Origin: Tubulanus polymorphus
Taxonomy: Eukaryota > Nemertea > Palaeonemertea > Tubulaniformes > Tubulanidae
DNA: 64,000 nt
Assembly (NCBI RefSeq): GCF_964204645.1
Contig: NC_134029.1
Coordinates: forward strand, 122,001 to 186,000
Reading direction: 5' to 3'
A program made the translations under genes and the position numbers. Shown here one piece after another: positions 27,456 to 39,111 of this stretch (its first letter is position 1; each line of letters starts with the position of its first letter). The notes beneath the pieces were generated by a model. It saw nothing but the letters and a program-made list of their open reading frames with translations, was not told the DNA's origin and did no database searches.

Positions 27456-29961
27456 ATGGGAAACAAAGTGACGAAATTCTTTGGCAAATTGTCTTGTTGT
27501 AAAAAGGTAAGAGTTTGAATGCGCAGCAGCAGCAGCAGCAGCAGGAGCAGCTATAATAGTCGTCTTGAGCAAGACTCATCCCTTAGCTTTAATTAACATC
27601 ACACTGTATCCTGACTTGTGGGGGGTGTGGGGGAAGGCTCTTTATATGGCTTTCCCTCTGGCATGACGGTTACCTCAAGGCAAGGATCCATCAAATAAAA
27701 CTTTCAGATGAAGACAGCTTTTTTATTTATGATGAACATAGATTTTCTTCAAAACTTTATTTTGCAATTAAAAATATAATCTATCATATACATTGACCTA
27801 AATATACAAAATACTGATTTATAATCAAATCAATTTGGAAATGAATTAAAATAATTTCGTGACTTTTTAAGTAATTCCTCCAATGTTTAAACTGATACCA
27901 CTCTTATTAAATAGAAATCCTCTAGCCTACTAGTAGCGTATATACGGTTCAGTGGTTCTCATTTTCTTTTTGTAGTTCAGTCACCTCAAACACACATTAA
28001 TTAATTGTTCAATTAATTCTTTCGTCAATTAAACAGTCACAGAGACAATAAGTAGGCCTATAGGTAGGAGTCGAGGGAAGGGGTTTAGAGGGGTTGATAG
28101 GGTACTGAAACTAGATTCATCATCAGATTAAAACCAGGGCCCAATAACACATCATCACTTCAGTACATTCATTCTAAGGCTAACTTGTCCTAGACCTAAC
28201 ATTGTCTAAATCATGACTGTCCAAACCGGCCAAGGGAATATTCATCAATCAAGGGAATATTCATCAATTCCTTTAAAACTTTTAGCAATATATTCTTAAA
28301 TATTATACATGTAATTCTGTATTTATATTCAATCAATCTAAAATATCATTCCTTTAATTATCTTATTCTATTTTTTTATTGAAGCCTCGAAAGAATAAAC
28401 ACGACGAGGAAGTCATAAAGAAATTAGCGGCAGAGAGAAAAACTTCGAGAAAGAGTTCCTCTTCGTTAACCGATGAGTTCTGTACTCCTCCTACGCAATC
28501 CTCATCACACGCTACCCTCACTTCCGTTACTCAGTTACCCGGCAACACCGGCAACAATAATACAGGGTTACCGGGGTTACTAACAGTAGACAGTATCGAA
28601 GCGATGAAAGAATCGAGTGATAATACTCTAACATCGATCTCATCAATCCGTACCGAGGACGGCATTCCGTTACCATCGGTTACAGATATCACAGCTGTCG
28701 CTATAGATACCAACAACAATGATATCGTGATCGAAGAGGATATAAGAAAGTTCTCGCCGTCATCGTCATTTTCCTCTTCATCGATACTGCTTCGATCAGA
28801 CGTCATTCAAACATTCATCGCTCCTCATTCTCCTCATCATTTACAACTCGATTTATCATCTTCATCTTTATCTAACGAGCAGCGGATAGAGCAGCGGGTA
28901 GAGCAGCAGGTAGAGCTGATCGAGTTTACTAATCGATCGCACGGTATTCTCAGGGTTGTACAAGCTCATTATCATCAGGTCAGTTTAACTAACAATCAGT
29001 AAACTATGTATTACTAATATTAACCATTGAATCATCACCAGTGATCACTTAAACACTAATTTATGTAATGACACATCCCTGCAGCAGCTGCTGTTACTCA
29101 ACAATTCGATTATAAATTAAACTGGTTGATAGTGACAATTGAAACTGTTTTGTCACTAGGCTAACTTACCACCAGTTACCGGTTAAACTGAAACTAACTA
29201 CAGTCCCTGATTCTCAAGTGGCGCCAACACTTAGCGCCATAGTATAAATACTTTCTAATTCTCGTTTAAAATGATGAATATTTAATGATAAAGTGATGTA
29301 TTTACAGATGACCATTGAGTCGGGTCCGGTATCGGGAACACAGTGTACATCGATGGCTGTAACAGCTATCTATGCTGCGTATTACGGTAACCCGTTACTG
29401 ATGAACAGCAATCGTCTCGATGATATCCTTAAAGTAGGGAATGCCATTCACGTGTCGGCCGTTAAACATCTACTTCACGTTAACCAGTGCCGCAGTTTAT
29501 TCATTCATCCGTCCGAATACAGACCGGATATTCTCACGGACTCCGGCATGGATCGGTTAACAATAATCGCCGGACCGAGTATCAGCGGGAATCTGAACGA
29601 CGTCGAGATAGACGAGGAAGTATCGGAATTCGCTCTGCCGATACGCGAGGCAATCCTCCGCACGACCGCTCTACCCTACACCGGCGCCATCTTAACTATC
29701 AACTCGGAATCATTCGCAGTTATACCGTCACGTGGTCGCCGTGGTAACAGCGACGAGGAGAATGACGATACGATATTTGTATTCGACAGTCATTCACGAG
29801 ACCCGGACGGACGATCCGACCCAGAAGGCGCCGCTGGGTTATACCAGTATAAGAACGTTGATTGTCTGGTAGAATTCCTGCGAGACGTTCGGAAGAGAGA
29901 TGACGCAGACGGTGCATTGTTTGAAATGACTGGGATTCAGTTTGAAGAGCCACCTGATTGA
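27456..29961 (+). CDS. N-myristoylation-type protein with a C-terminal cysteine-peptidase-like domain
   Basis: Three exons in frame: 27456-27506, 28385-28978 and 29308-29961, giving 432 aa. The N-terminus MGNKVTKFFGKLSCCKK has Gly2, basic residues and a CC pair, a typical myristoyl plus palmitoyl membrane anchor. Residues about 18-200 are low-complexity, Ser/Thr-rich and acidic. The C-terminal 217 residues carry SGTQCTSMAVTAIYAA (Cys228) and, about 150 residues later, DDTIFVFDSHSRDPDG (Asp375, His377). This Cys...Asp-His layout, with Gln just before Cys, resembles the papain-fold deubiquitinase-like peptidases of the C76 type and related invertebrate proteins. That assignment rests on motif memory, not on a search. 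Exon 2 ends in gtcagt, a weaker donor. After the TGA the sequence aggtaaaa could be a 3' UTR donor. Part of exon 2 is duplicated at 36771. Confidence 0.6.
27507..28384 (+). other. Intron 1 of the peptidase-like gene
   Basis: Bounded by gtaaga and ttattgaag. Holds a CAG tract near 27522-27550 and otherwise AT-rich sequence with no gene. Confidence 0.5.
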
Positions 29962-29972
29962 AGGTAAAACAT

Positions 29973-30197
29973 GGTCAGATCCAGTCCAGTCAGACCTAGT
30001 CTAGTCAGACCCAGTCCGGTCAGACCCAGTCCGGTCAGACCTAGTCCAGTCAGACCTAGTCCAGTCAGACCCAGTCTAGTCAGACCTAGTCCGGTCAGAC
30101 CTAGTCTAGTCAGACCTAGTCTAGTCAGATCCAGTCCGGTCAGACCCAGTCCAGTCAGACCCAGTCCAGTCAGACCCAGTCCGGTCAGATCCAGTGT
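29973..30197. repeat. Minisatellite, 15-bp unit, about 15 copies
   Basis: Copies of gtcagacccagtccg with A/G, C/T variants. The same family is expanded to about 75 copies at 36873-37990. 15 bp keeps all frames open. Confidence 0.95.
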
Positions 30198-30260
30198 GTG
30201 CTGACACATTGACTACACTTATCTATAGCGTTTACATTAATACATCTTTTGTATATTTTA

Positions 30261-31435
30261 GCGATCAAAGGATTGTCGGAGGAGAAAGGAGTAGAGGTGG
30301 CGGAGTGGAAGGTGGAGTAGAGGTGGCGGAGTGGAAGGTGGAGGTGGAGTAGAGGTGGCGGAGTGGAAGGTGGAGCAGAGGTTGAGGCGTGGAAGGTGGA
30401 GTAGAGGTGGCGGAGTGGAAGGTGGAGGTGGAGTAGAGGTGGAGATGTGGAGGTGGAGTAGAGGTGGCGGAGTGGAAGGTGGAGTAGAGGTGGCGGAGTG
30501 GAAGGTGGAGGTGGAGTAGAGGTGGAGATGTGGAGGTGGAGTAGAGGTGGCGGAGTGGAAGGTGGAGTAGAGGTGGCGGAGTGGAAGGTGGAGGTGGAGT
30601 AGAGGTGGAGATGTGGAGGTGGAGTAGAGGTGGCGGAGTGGAAGGTGGAGTAGAGGTGGCGGAGTGGAAGGTGGAGGTGGAGTAGAGGTGGAGATGTGGA
30701 GGTGGAGTAGAGGTGGCGGAGTGGAAGGTGGAGTAGAGGTGGCGGAGTGGAAGGTGGAGCAGAGGTTGAGGCATGGAAGGTGGAGGATGAGTAGAGGTGG
30801 AGTAGAGGTGGCGGAGTGGAAGGTGGAGCAGAGGTTGAGGCATGGAAGGTGGAGGATGAGTAGAGGTGGAGTAGAGGTGGCGGAGTGGAAGGTGGAGCAG
30901 AGGTTGAGGCATGGAAGGTGGAGGATGAGTAGAGGTGGAGTAGAGGTGGCGGAGTGGAACGTGGAGGTGGAGTAGAGGTGGAGATGTGGAGGTGGAGTAG
31001 AGGTGGCGGAGTGGAAGGTAGAGCAGAGGTTGAGGCGTGGAAGGTGGAGGATGAGTAGAGGTGGAGTAGAGGTGGAGATGTGGAGGTGGAGTAGAGGTGG
31101 CGGAGTGGAAGGTAGAGCAGAGGTGGCGGAGTGGAAGGTGGAGGATGAGTAGAGGATGAGGAATTAGTGTTAGAGTACCACTGAACTACAGGTAAGATTT
31201 CCCCCAACCACTCAACTGTGTTTTACAATTCAAACAAATAATCACCTCATCACTTCTCTAACGCAGTTACCAGCAGACTGCTGACCAGTGTCCAGTGACC
31301 AGCAGACTGCTGACCAGTGTCCAGTGACCAGCAGGCTGTTGACCAGTGACCAGTGTCCAGTAGGCTGTTGACCAGTGACCAGTGTCCAGTAGGCTGTTGA
31401 CCAGTGATTCATCTTACTGACTTCATCAATACAGG
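30261..31435 (+). ncRNA. Possible spliced exons made of minisatellite sequence
   Basis: A good acceptor tatattttag precedes 30261. The segment then runs through an array of about 26-bp units (gtagaggtggcggagtggaa...) to a donor actacag/gtaaga at 31192. A second segment begins after ctaacgcag (31267), holds about five units of ccagcagactgctgaccagt type, and ends at atacag/gtaagt (31435). The first acceptor and the last donor recur in the duplicate copy at 38057 and 39007. They may be 3' UTR exons of the upstream gene or a separate non-coding transcript; no stable coding frame is present. Confidence 0.3.
30275..31160. repeat. Purine-rich minisatellite, about 26-bp units
   Basis: Diverged ggtggagtagaggtggcgga units mixed with gaggttgaggcgtgg variants. 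The long - strand Ser/Thr/Pro/Leu ORF over it (30185-31207) is a repeat artefact. Confidence 0.9.
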
Positions 31436-31989
31436 TAAGTATTGTAGGAGATGAGAGACACACAGATGGCGCTGACTGACAGACAGGAATAGTTCAATGA
31501 TGATTAATATTTAAGTATCGGTAATATTAATTCATTAACATTCCTAAAACCCTTATAACCCTAACCTTCTGACCCCTCCAACCCGTCCAAACCATTCATC
31601 TACTACATGTCAAAACATTAACAGTGGAATGAAATTCTAATTAGCAGATTTCCATGAACAAATGAATCTGTGTCCTGGCACCTCGGTTAATGACACATAT
31701 TTCTGTGTAAGTCAGTTATTTGTTGAAAGTGGTATTCATAATTGGTAAGTATTTTATATATTACAATTCTCTATTGAAATCTGGATTTGATCAGGAGAAT
31801 ATATTACGATTCATTCATTTAATATTTACAGATAAATAAATGAGCACTGGATTAAATAAAACTGGAATGTGACGATAACACTTCATACTACTGATCACAT
31901 CAACATTCATGAAGTTGATGAGTCAGAGTGAAGAGATCTGGATATCAACCACAGTTTAATGGTCTCAACTGGTTGAACCAGGAATGAAG

Positions 31990-32812
31990 AGACCAACTGA
32001 AACCAAGTGACCACTGATCAAATCAACGACTGGCAAAGTGACCACTGATCAAATCAACGACTGGCAAATCGACCACAGGTCAGACCTAGGACTGGCAAAT
32101 CGACCACAGGTCAGACCTAGGACTGGCAAAGCGACCACAGGTCAGACCTAGGACTGGCAAAGCGACCACAGGTCAGACCTAGGACTGGCAAAGCGACCAC
32201 AGGTCAGACCTAGGACTGGCAAAGCGACCACAGGTCGGACCTAGGACTGGCAAAATGACCACAGGTCGGACCTAGGACTGGCAAAATGACCACACGTCGG
32301 ACCTAGGACTGGCAAAGGGACCACAGGTCAGACCTAGGACTGGCAAAGTGACCACAGGTCAGACCTAGGACCGGCAAAGTGACCACAGGTCAGACCTAGG
32401 ACTGGCAAAGCGACCACAGGTTAGACCTAGGACTGGCAAAGCGACCACAGGTCAGACCTAGGACTGGCAAAGCGACCACAGGTCAGACCTAGGACTGGCA
32501 AAGCGACCACAGGTCAGACCTAGGACTGGCAAAGCGACCACAGGTCAGACCTAGGACTGGCAAAGCGACCACAGGTCAGACCTAGGACTTGCAAAATGAC
32601 CACAGGTCAGACCTAGGACTGGCAAAGCGACCACAGGTCAGACCTAGGACTGGCAAAGCGACCACAGGTCAGACCTAGGACTGGCAAAGCGACCACAGGT
32701 CAGACCTAGGACTGGCAAAGCGACCACAGGTCAGACCTAGGACTGGCAAAGCGACCACAGGTCAGACCTAGGACTGGCAAAGCGACCACAGGTCAGACCT
32801 AGGACTGGTCAG
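31990..32812. repeat. Minisatellite, 31-bp unit, about 26 copies
   Basis: Very uniform gaccacaggtcagacctagg plus actggcaaagc. It is absent from the duplicate segment at 39 kb, so it expanded here after the duplication or was lost there. Confidence 0.95.
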
Positions 32813-33044
32813 TGAATACAAGTATATGTTGTGTACACTAGTGTGGTATTTGTGCTGTATGTTTATGTATAAACTGTTTGTAACTTCTGTTTGATTTGAT
32901 CAATACAATCGATCTCAGTTTAGATGTAGTTATTTATTCTAACTGAAATATTGAATTTGATCAGATACGTTTAAACAGAAAGCATAAATTGTATCTGTAA
33001 CACATACAACACCATACCTGTATCAGCCAGCCCTCTATCTCAAA

Positions 33045-33345
33045 TACAGTCAGTACCAGAATGACATGTAGTCGCACCAGCCAGTACCAGAATGACATGT
33101 GGTTGCACCAGTCAGTACCAGAATGACATGTGGTTGCTAGCACCAGTCAGTACCAGAATGACATGTGGTCGCACCAGCCAGTACCAGAATGACATGTGGT
33201 CGCACCAGCCAGTACCAGACTAACATGTGGTCGCACCAGCCAGTACCAGAATGACATGTGGTCGCTAGCACCAGTCAGTACCAGAATGACATGTGGTTGC
33301 ACCAGCCAGTACCAGAATGACATGTGGTTGCACCAGGAGCCAGTA
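33045..33345. repeat. Minisatellite, 31-bp unit, about 9 copies
   Basis: Copies of agtaccagaatgacatgtgg plus tcgcaccagcc. The same family is expanded at 39112-39975. Confidence 0.95.
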
Positions 33346-33647
33346 GTAGGATTGTACCGGTACCGGTGTGAAGAGCGTCACCTCTCTGATATTACAATGT
33401 TAATATCTTAAACACTTTAATGAAATTACAGTTTTATGTCCAATAATTATCATCACTTTTTACATTAAAACTAATTGTTACGTTGTTCATTTGTATTTTC
33501 AAAATTTTTAGAGGTTAAAGATTTCATACAATGATCATAAATAATCACTTACTTTATAGCACCAGTTATTGCATAGTAATACATGAAATCATCTTAATTT
33601 ATCGAGGCCAAGAATTAAGCGCAGTTTTGGAAAATACAGCCATGTTT

Positions 33648-35661
33648 TTAGGAAGGAATTAGTTGGTACATTGGGTCAATAACCGGAATAATACCGAGTA
33701 TCGAAGACACAACTCCACAAAGACCTTGAATCCCGGAATTCGGCGCTATATAACCTAATGAACTCAGAGGTAAAATGATATCACATGAATTCTTTACACT
33801 ATCCAATAAAATCACTTTGTTTTCGATTAAACATTTAACGATTATTTGCGACCAGGTGTGAGTTTTAGGTTTCACACGGTTTCCAGATTGTTTCCCAACA
33901 ATCTTATTCCTCTTCTTGTAAACAATCTCTCTCATTATCGATACGTAAATCTCATTGATATCTCGAGTCAGATTTAGAATCAGCATCATCAGCCAAAACT
34001 CATATGATAATTGTGACCACGATTGAAGATCGATATGAACCAGTTTTAAACGATTCAATAGAATGATATTATCCGCTATGAAGTAAAGAGCATGCGATAT
34101 TTTTGAGAGCGTCACCAATAATCTCAAAGTAAAATCATCCAATCGAACAGTCCTCAAAGCTGACACGAGAATATCGAAACTTTTAGCAAATCTCAGAACT
34201 GAAAATTAGAAATATCAGTTCTTAAGTAAACACAAACAGTAGTACAGGAGAGTGACACAAAGAATACTGAGTCAGTCACTAATACAATAGAGGATGAATT
34301 GATAAATACCTTTTCTAGTTGTACTGATAGAATATTCGAGGTGTTTAAATTTCTTCACGAATTCTTCATTATTCGGTTTTGATTGTAAATACCACCAGAT
34401 AAATTTACTGCCATATTGTACAATTCTACAAATATAAATTACAAGAAGAATTTCAGCTACAATCTCTACATCATCCCTCTGTATACATAGTTATAGAAGG
34501 GTATAATTCAAGGGGGTTTAGGGGGACATGGTATAAACAGGTATCATTACCACAGCATACACTGTTATAGAGGGAAAGAAGGAACAGACAGATAATGTCG
34601 AGTCGCATCTTTCTGATATTTGGCATTTGCCAGCATTACAGTTCAATGTGGTATAAACAGTTACTGTTTAAACAAATTAAGTGACATTATAAAATTATTG
34701 CTTGTTAACAAATTCTTCGAGTATTTCTCTATATTTCTTAGTATCTCACAATTTCATGTATTTACGATATTTCTATGAGGAATCAATCATTTATTACGTA
34801 CGCATGAAATCTGACTTTTTTTTCACTTCAATAATCAGGGACTCATTATGGGAAAACCTTTTTTTTATATTTTCATACCAACGCGATTGATGACTGACTA
34901 ATTACACAAATTGTAATCAATATTGAATCGTATTCTATCAAGGACTCTTTCATTATATTGAATTATTATTATTAGTATTATAATTATTAGTATTACTGGT
35001 ATTATATATTTCGAGCACAGCTCGTGTGAGTTCAGCTTGTTCTCGAACCTTTTTAACCGTGTTATGTAATTAATTAAAGTATTGATTGTGTATGTATTTA
35101 TGGTTTATGAAAATAAATGTATGATTCCAGGGATTCCAGGAATCGTTTCTTCAGATTTATAGACCAGTTTAAAATTAAACTGGTCAATTTAAGACCAGTG
35201 GTCAACAGATGGTATCATAGCCTAAACTAACATTTCACAACCTTGGATTTTAGAATAACTATCCCTAGCTTCTGATTGGACCAATTGTGGTCACATGATG
35301 TAAACAAACTGACCATACCTACTGGGATAGCATGGACTCGCCCATCAGTTACTGGGTACCATACCGGTACCCCGGCACGAGCCCCCCCCCCCCGGGCACA
35401 GGGCTGCCCGGGAGTCCATTGATCTCTCATTAATAGTACAGATTCAACACATCTATCGTTCAATCACCAACATCTTCCTCTACATCATCACGTACATCAT
35501 TATGTGCACTGCACATCTGAGATAGTAGAACCACCATCCAAATGTACACCCCTCAGATTTTGATGCCCAGCTGAATAAAGAATCATGTCTCCCTACCTGC
35601 ACAGTTTATCCCTGCCAATAGTTTGGGAACTTATTTTTACAACTGTCTCAGCAATATCCAT
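33648..35661 (-). CDS. PEX11: Peroxisomal membrane protein PEX11, copy A
   Basis: PEX11 proteins bend and elongate peroxisomal membranes before fission. Three GT-AG exons, 35661-35597, 34425-34310 and 34198-33648, give 243 aa, a normal length. Exon 1 reads MDIAETVVKISSQTIGRDKLC, exon 2 IVQYGSKFIWWYLQSKP and YSISTTRK, matching the conserved amphipathic N-terminal region (QYG.R...WYL, STTRK). Exon 3 includes LRTVRLDDFTLRLL, SHALYFIADN and a C-terminus LLDSVKNSCDIILPLSSLGY then GLCGVVSSILGIIP, the hydrophobic hairpin near the PEX11A/B C-terminus. No frame break. It lies divergent to a broken COG1 fragment and is the tandem partner of copy B. Confidence 0.92.
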
Positions 35662-36413
35662 TTAATTATTGAGAAACTGCAAAATCAACGGGTTTTAATA
35701 CATTCACTGCCGGCCTAGTACCGTACTTCCCGGCGGTTCTGTCAACAGTACCACTTTGAATAGTACTCCCTGTGATTCTATCACCAGTGACACATTTGAA
35801 TATACTCTTAGCTGGTTCTAACTACGGTATTCACTGTTAGATATTTGCACTTCGCCACACTGAAGAATGACACAGTTCCCTGATTGGCTGACATGTGAAC
35901 AAATGCAGTTTCATTCTCAATCCTCATTGGTCAATTCCGAGGAGCGAAGGTTGACTATGTAACAGCTCCAGTGGCAACTTACGAGTACGTTTATGTGGCA
36001 CTTGGGGGCAGCACATGTCTATTACCAGCAAACACGTTTAAGACAGTAGTTTTAGCAGTCACCATCAGTAATAGTTCTGTAGTTCACCCGTAAACCTATC
36101 TTTATTCTGATTGAAATCGATTTTTAGTTCAACAGTTCATTTGAATCTCTATTTAAGTGTCATGGTTAAGATGTAACATGATTTTCAAGCTGTCTCAACA
36201 TGACCCCTCACTCGTCCCCCCCCCAACTCTTTAATTAAACTGTATTGTGGTAATCACTGCTGATGAAATATATGCTGACCCAGCCCTAAAAAACTCTTTA
36301 TTCCACCTGTTTAGTTTACTGCCTTGGCTCCCCCTCCTTGAGAGCGTTAGCCCCCTCCCCTGACTCAGCAGTGATTACCACATTTGACGGTGAATCATGC
36401 TCTGTACGTTTTC

Positions 36414-36720
36414 TCATTTCATAGGTGAACGTCGAGGTTCTAGAAACGTATAAAAGATGGCGTTACTGGAGAGAAACTCATAAGATAACAGCGAGACGTA
36501 ACAGGATCTGATAGATACTACAATGAAAACTAGCGCTGATAACAGCAAGAGGTTACAGGATCTGATAGATACTACAATGAAAACTAGCGCTGATAACAGC
36601 AAGAGGTATCGGGATCTGATAGATACAGCAATGAGAACTAGCGCTGATAACAGCAAGAGGTATCGGGATCTGATAGATACAGCAATGAGAACTAGCGCTG
36701 ATAACGTAGTGTTAATACTG
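36414..36720 (+). pseudogene. Broken COG1 5' fragment with exon 3 expanded as a 54-bp coding repeat
   Basis: 36180-36470 matches the COG1 upstream region and exon 1 start (shared gtgaacgtc, then aaaagatggcgt), but the frame from ATG 36457 stops after eight codons. Exon 2 and both first introns are missing. From 36490 to 36705 there are four contiguous 54-bp copies derived from COG1 exon 3 (43329-43395), each encoding SKRYRDLIDTAM(K/R)TSADN. Homology ends at 36705, where sequence joins a fragment of the peptidase-like gene. It is the distal end of the left unit of the tandem duplication. Confidence 0.85.
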
Positions 36721-36770
36721 TAGCCTACCTGATTGACACCTCCTCTTCATCATCAGCATCCAAAACTTTG

Positions 36771-36872
36771 ATCTATCATCTTCATCTTTATCTAACGAGC
36801 AGCAGCAGCAGGTAGAGCTCAGTCTGATAGAGTTCACTAGTTCATCGTACGGTATTCTTCTCAGAATTGTAA
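36771..36872 (+). pseudogene. Fragment of exon 2 of the peptidase-like gene
   Basis: Matches 28853-28965 (atcatcttcatctttatctaacgagcag, then gtagagct...gagtt(c/t)act, then acggtattct). It lacks the rest of exon 2 and all of exon 3. It ends at attgtaagt, a consensus donor not present in the parent, directly followed by the 15-bp array. Proximal end of the right unit of the tandem duplication. Confidence 0.75.
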
Positions 36873-37990
36873 GTCCCAGTCCGGTCAGATCTACTCCAAT
36901 CAGACCTAGTCCGGTCAGATCTAGTCCAGTCAGATCCAGTCCGGTCAGATCTACTCCAATCAGACCTAGTCCGGTCAGACCTAGTCCGGTCAGACCTAGT
37001 CCAGTCAGATCCAGTCCGGTCAGATCTACTCCAATCAAACCTAGTCCGGTCAGATCTACTCCAATCAGACCTAGTCCGGTCAGACCTAGTCCGGTCAGAT
37101 CCAGTCCGGTCAGACCCAGTCCGGTCAGATCCAGTCCGGTCAGACCCAGTCCGGTCAGATCTAGTCTAGTCAGATCCAGTCCGGTCAGACCCAGTCCGGT
37201 CAGATCCAGTCCGGTCAGATCCAGTCCGGTCAGATCCAGTCCGGTCAGATCCAGTCCGGTCAGACCCAGTCCGGTCAGATCCAGTCCGGTCAGATCCAGT
37301 CCGGTCAGATCCAGTCCGGTCAGATCCAGTCCGGTCAGACCCAGTCCGGTCAGATCAAGTCCGGTCAGATCCAGTCCGGTCAGATCCAGTCCGGTCAGAC
37401 CCAGTCCGGTCAGATCCAGTCCGGTCAGACCCAGTCCGGTCAGATCCAGTCCGGTCAGATCCAGTCCGGTCAGATCCACTCCGGTCAGATCCAGTCCGGT
37501 TAGACCCAGTCCGGTCAGACCCAGTCCGGTCAGACCCAGTCCGGTCAGACCCAGTCCGGTCAGATCCAGTCCGGTCAGATCCAGTCCGGTCAGATCCAGT
37601 CCGGTCAGATCCAGTCCGGTCAGATCCAGTCCGGTCAGACCCAGTCCGGTCAGATCCAGTCCGGTCAGACCCAGTCCGGTCAGATCCAGTCTGGTCAGAC
37701 CCAGTCCGGTCAGACCCAGTCCGGTCAGATCCAGTCCGGTCAGATCCAGTCCGGTCAGATCCAGTCTGGTCAGACCCAGTCCGGTCAGATCCAGTCCGGT
37801 CAGATCCAGTCCAGTCAGATCCAGTCCAGTCAGACCCAGTCCGGTCAGACCCAGTCCGGTCAGATCCAGTCCGGTCAGATCCAGTCCAGTCAGATCCAGT
37901 CCGGTCAGATCCAGTCCGGTCAGATCCAGTCCGGTCAGACCCAGTCCAGTCAGACCCAGTCCAGTCAGACCCAGTCCGGTCAGATCCAGT
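36873..37990. repeat. Minisatellite, 15-bp unit, about 75 copies
   Basis: gtcagatccagtccg copies with gtcagacccagtccg and gtcagacctagtccg variants. Two long - strand ORFs (430 and 215 codons, LTGLD and TGSDR repeats) arise because 15 is a multiple of three and no unit holds a stop; they are not treated as genes. Confidence 0.97.
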
Positions 37991-38056
37991 GTGTGCTGAC
38001 ACATTGACTACACTTATCTATAGCGTTTACATTAATACATCTTTTGTATATTTTAG

Positions 38057-39010
38057 CGATCAAAGGATTGTCGGAGGAGAAAGGAGTAGAGGTGGCGGAG
38101 TGGAAGGTGGAGTAGAGGTGGCGGAGTGGAAGGTGGAGTAGAGGTGGCGGAGTGGAAGGTGGAGCAGAGGTTGAGGCGTGGAAGGTGGAGTAGAGGTGGC
38201 GGAGTGGAAGGTGGAGTAGAGGTGGCGGAGTGGAAGGTGGAGGTGGAGTAGAGGTGGCGGAGTGGAAGGTGGAGTAGAGGTGGCGGAGTGGAAGGTGGAG
38301 TAGAGGTGGCGGAGTGGAAGGTGGAGTAGAGGTGGCGGAGTGGAAGGTGGAGTAGAGGTGGCGGAGTGGAAGGTAGAAGGAGAAGTGGCGGAGTGGAAGG
38401 TGGAGCAGAGGTGGCGGAGTGGAAGGTGGAGGTGGAGTAGAGGTGGCGGAGTGGAAGGTGGAGTAGAGGTGGCGGAGTGGAAGGTGGAGTAGAGGTGGCG
38501 GAGTGGAAGGTGGAGTAGAGGTGGCGGAGTGGAAGGTGGAGTAGAGGTGGCGGAGTGGAAGGTGGAGGTGGAGTAGAGGTGGCGGAGTGGAAGGTGGAGT
38601 AGAGGTGGCGGAGTGGAAGGTGGAGTAGAGGTGGCGGAGTGGAAGGTGGAGTAGAGGTGGCGGAGTGGAAGGTGGAGTAGAGGTGGCGGAGTGGAAGGTA
38701 GAAGGAGAAGTGGCAGAGGAGTCGAAGGTCGAGTTGAGAGTGGACTAGGAGGAAGTAGAGCAGGCTGTTGATCAGTGTTCAGTGTCCAGTGACCAGCAGG
38801 CTGTTTACCAGTGACCAGTAGACTGCTGACCAGTGTCCAGTGACCAGTAGACTGCTGACCAGTGTCCAGTGACCAGCAGACTGCTGACCAGTGTCCAGTG
38901 ACCAGCAGACTGCTGACCAGTGTCCAGTGACCAGCAGGCTGTTGACCAGTGTCCAGTGTCCAGTAGGCTGTTGACCAGTGATTCATCTTACTGACTTCAT
39001 CAATACAGGT
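38057..39010. repeat. Duplicate of the 26-bp and 29-bp arrays
   Basis: Corresponds to 30261-31435. 38080-38750 holds the ggtggcggagtggaaggtgg array, more homogeneous than the left copy; 38765-38975 holds ccagtgaccagcagactgct units. The acceptor at 38057 and the atacag/gtaagt donor at 39007 are kept, but the internal donor and acceptor pair is gone. Confidence 0.9.
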
Positions 39011-39111
39011 AAGTATTGTAGGAGATGAGAGACACACAGATGGCGCTGACAGACAGGAATAGTTCCGCAATTTTAATTATTTTAGCATTCCTAAAACCCT
39101 TAAACCCCTAA

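Noticed and set aside
36712-38004. 430-codon LTGLD-repeat and 215-codon TGSDR-repeat ORFs
   Set aside because: Produced by the 15-bp minisatellite; no start context, splice logic or non-repeat domain.
30185-39070. Ser/Thr/Pro/Leu-rich - strand ORFs (HSATSTPPPLLHL type)
   Set aside because: Antisense of the 26-bp purine arrays; frame changes with unit variants.
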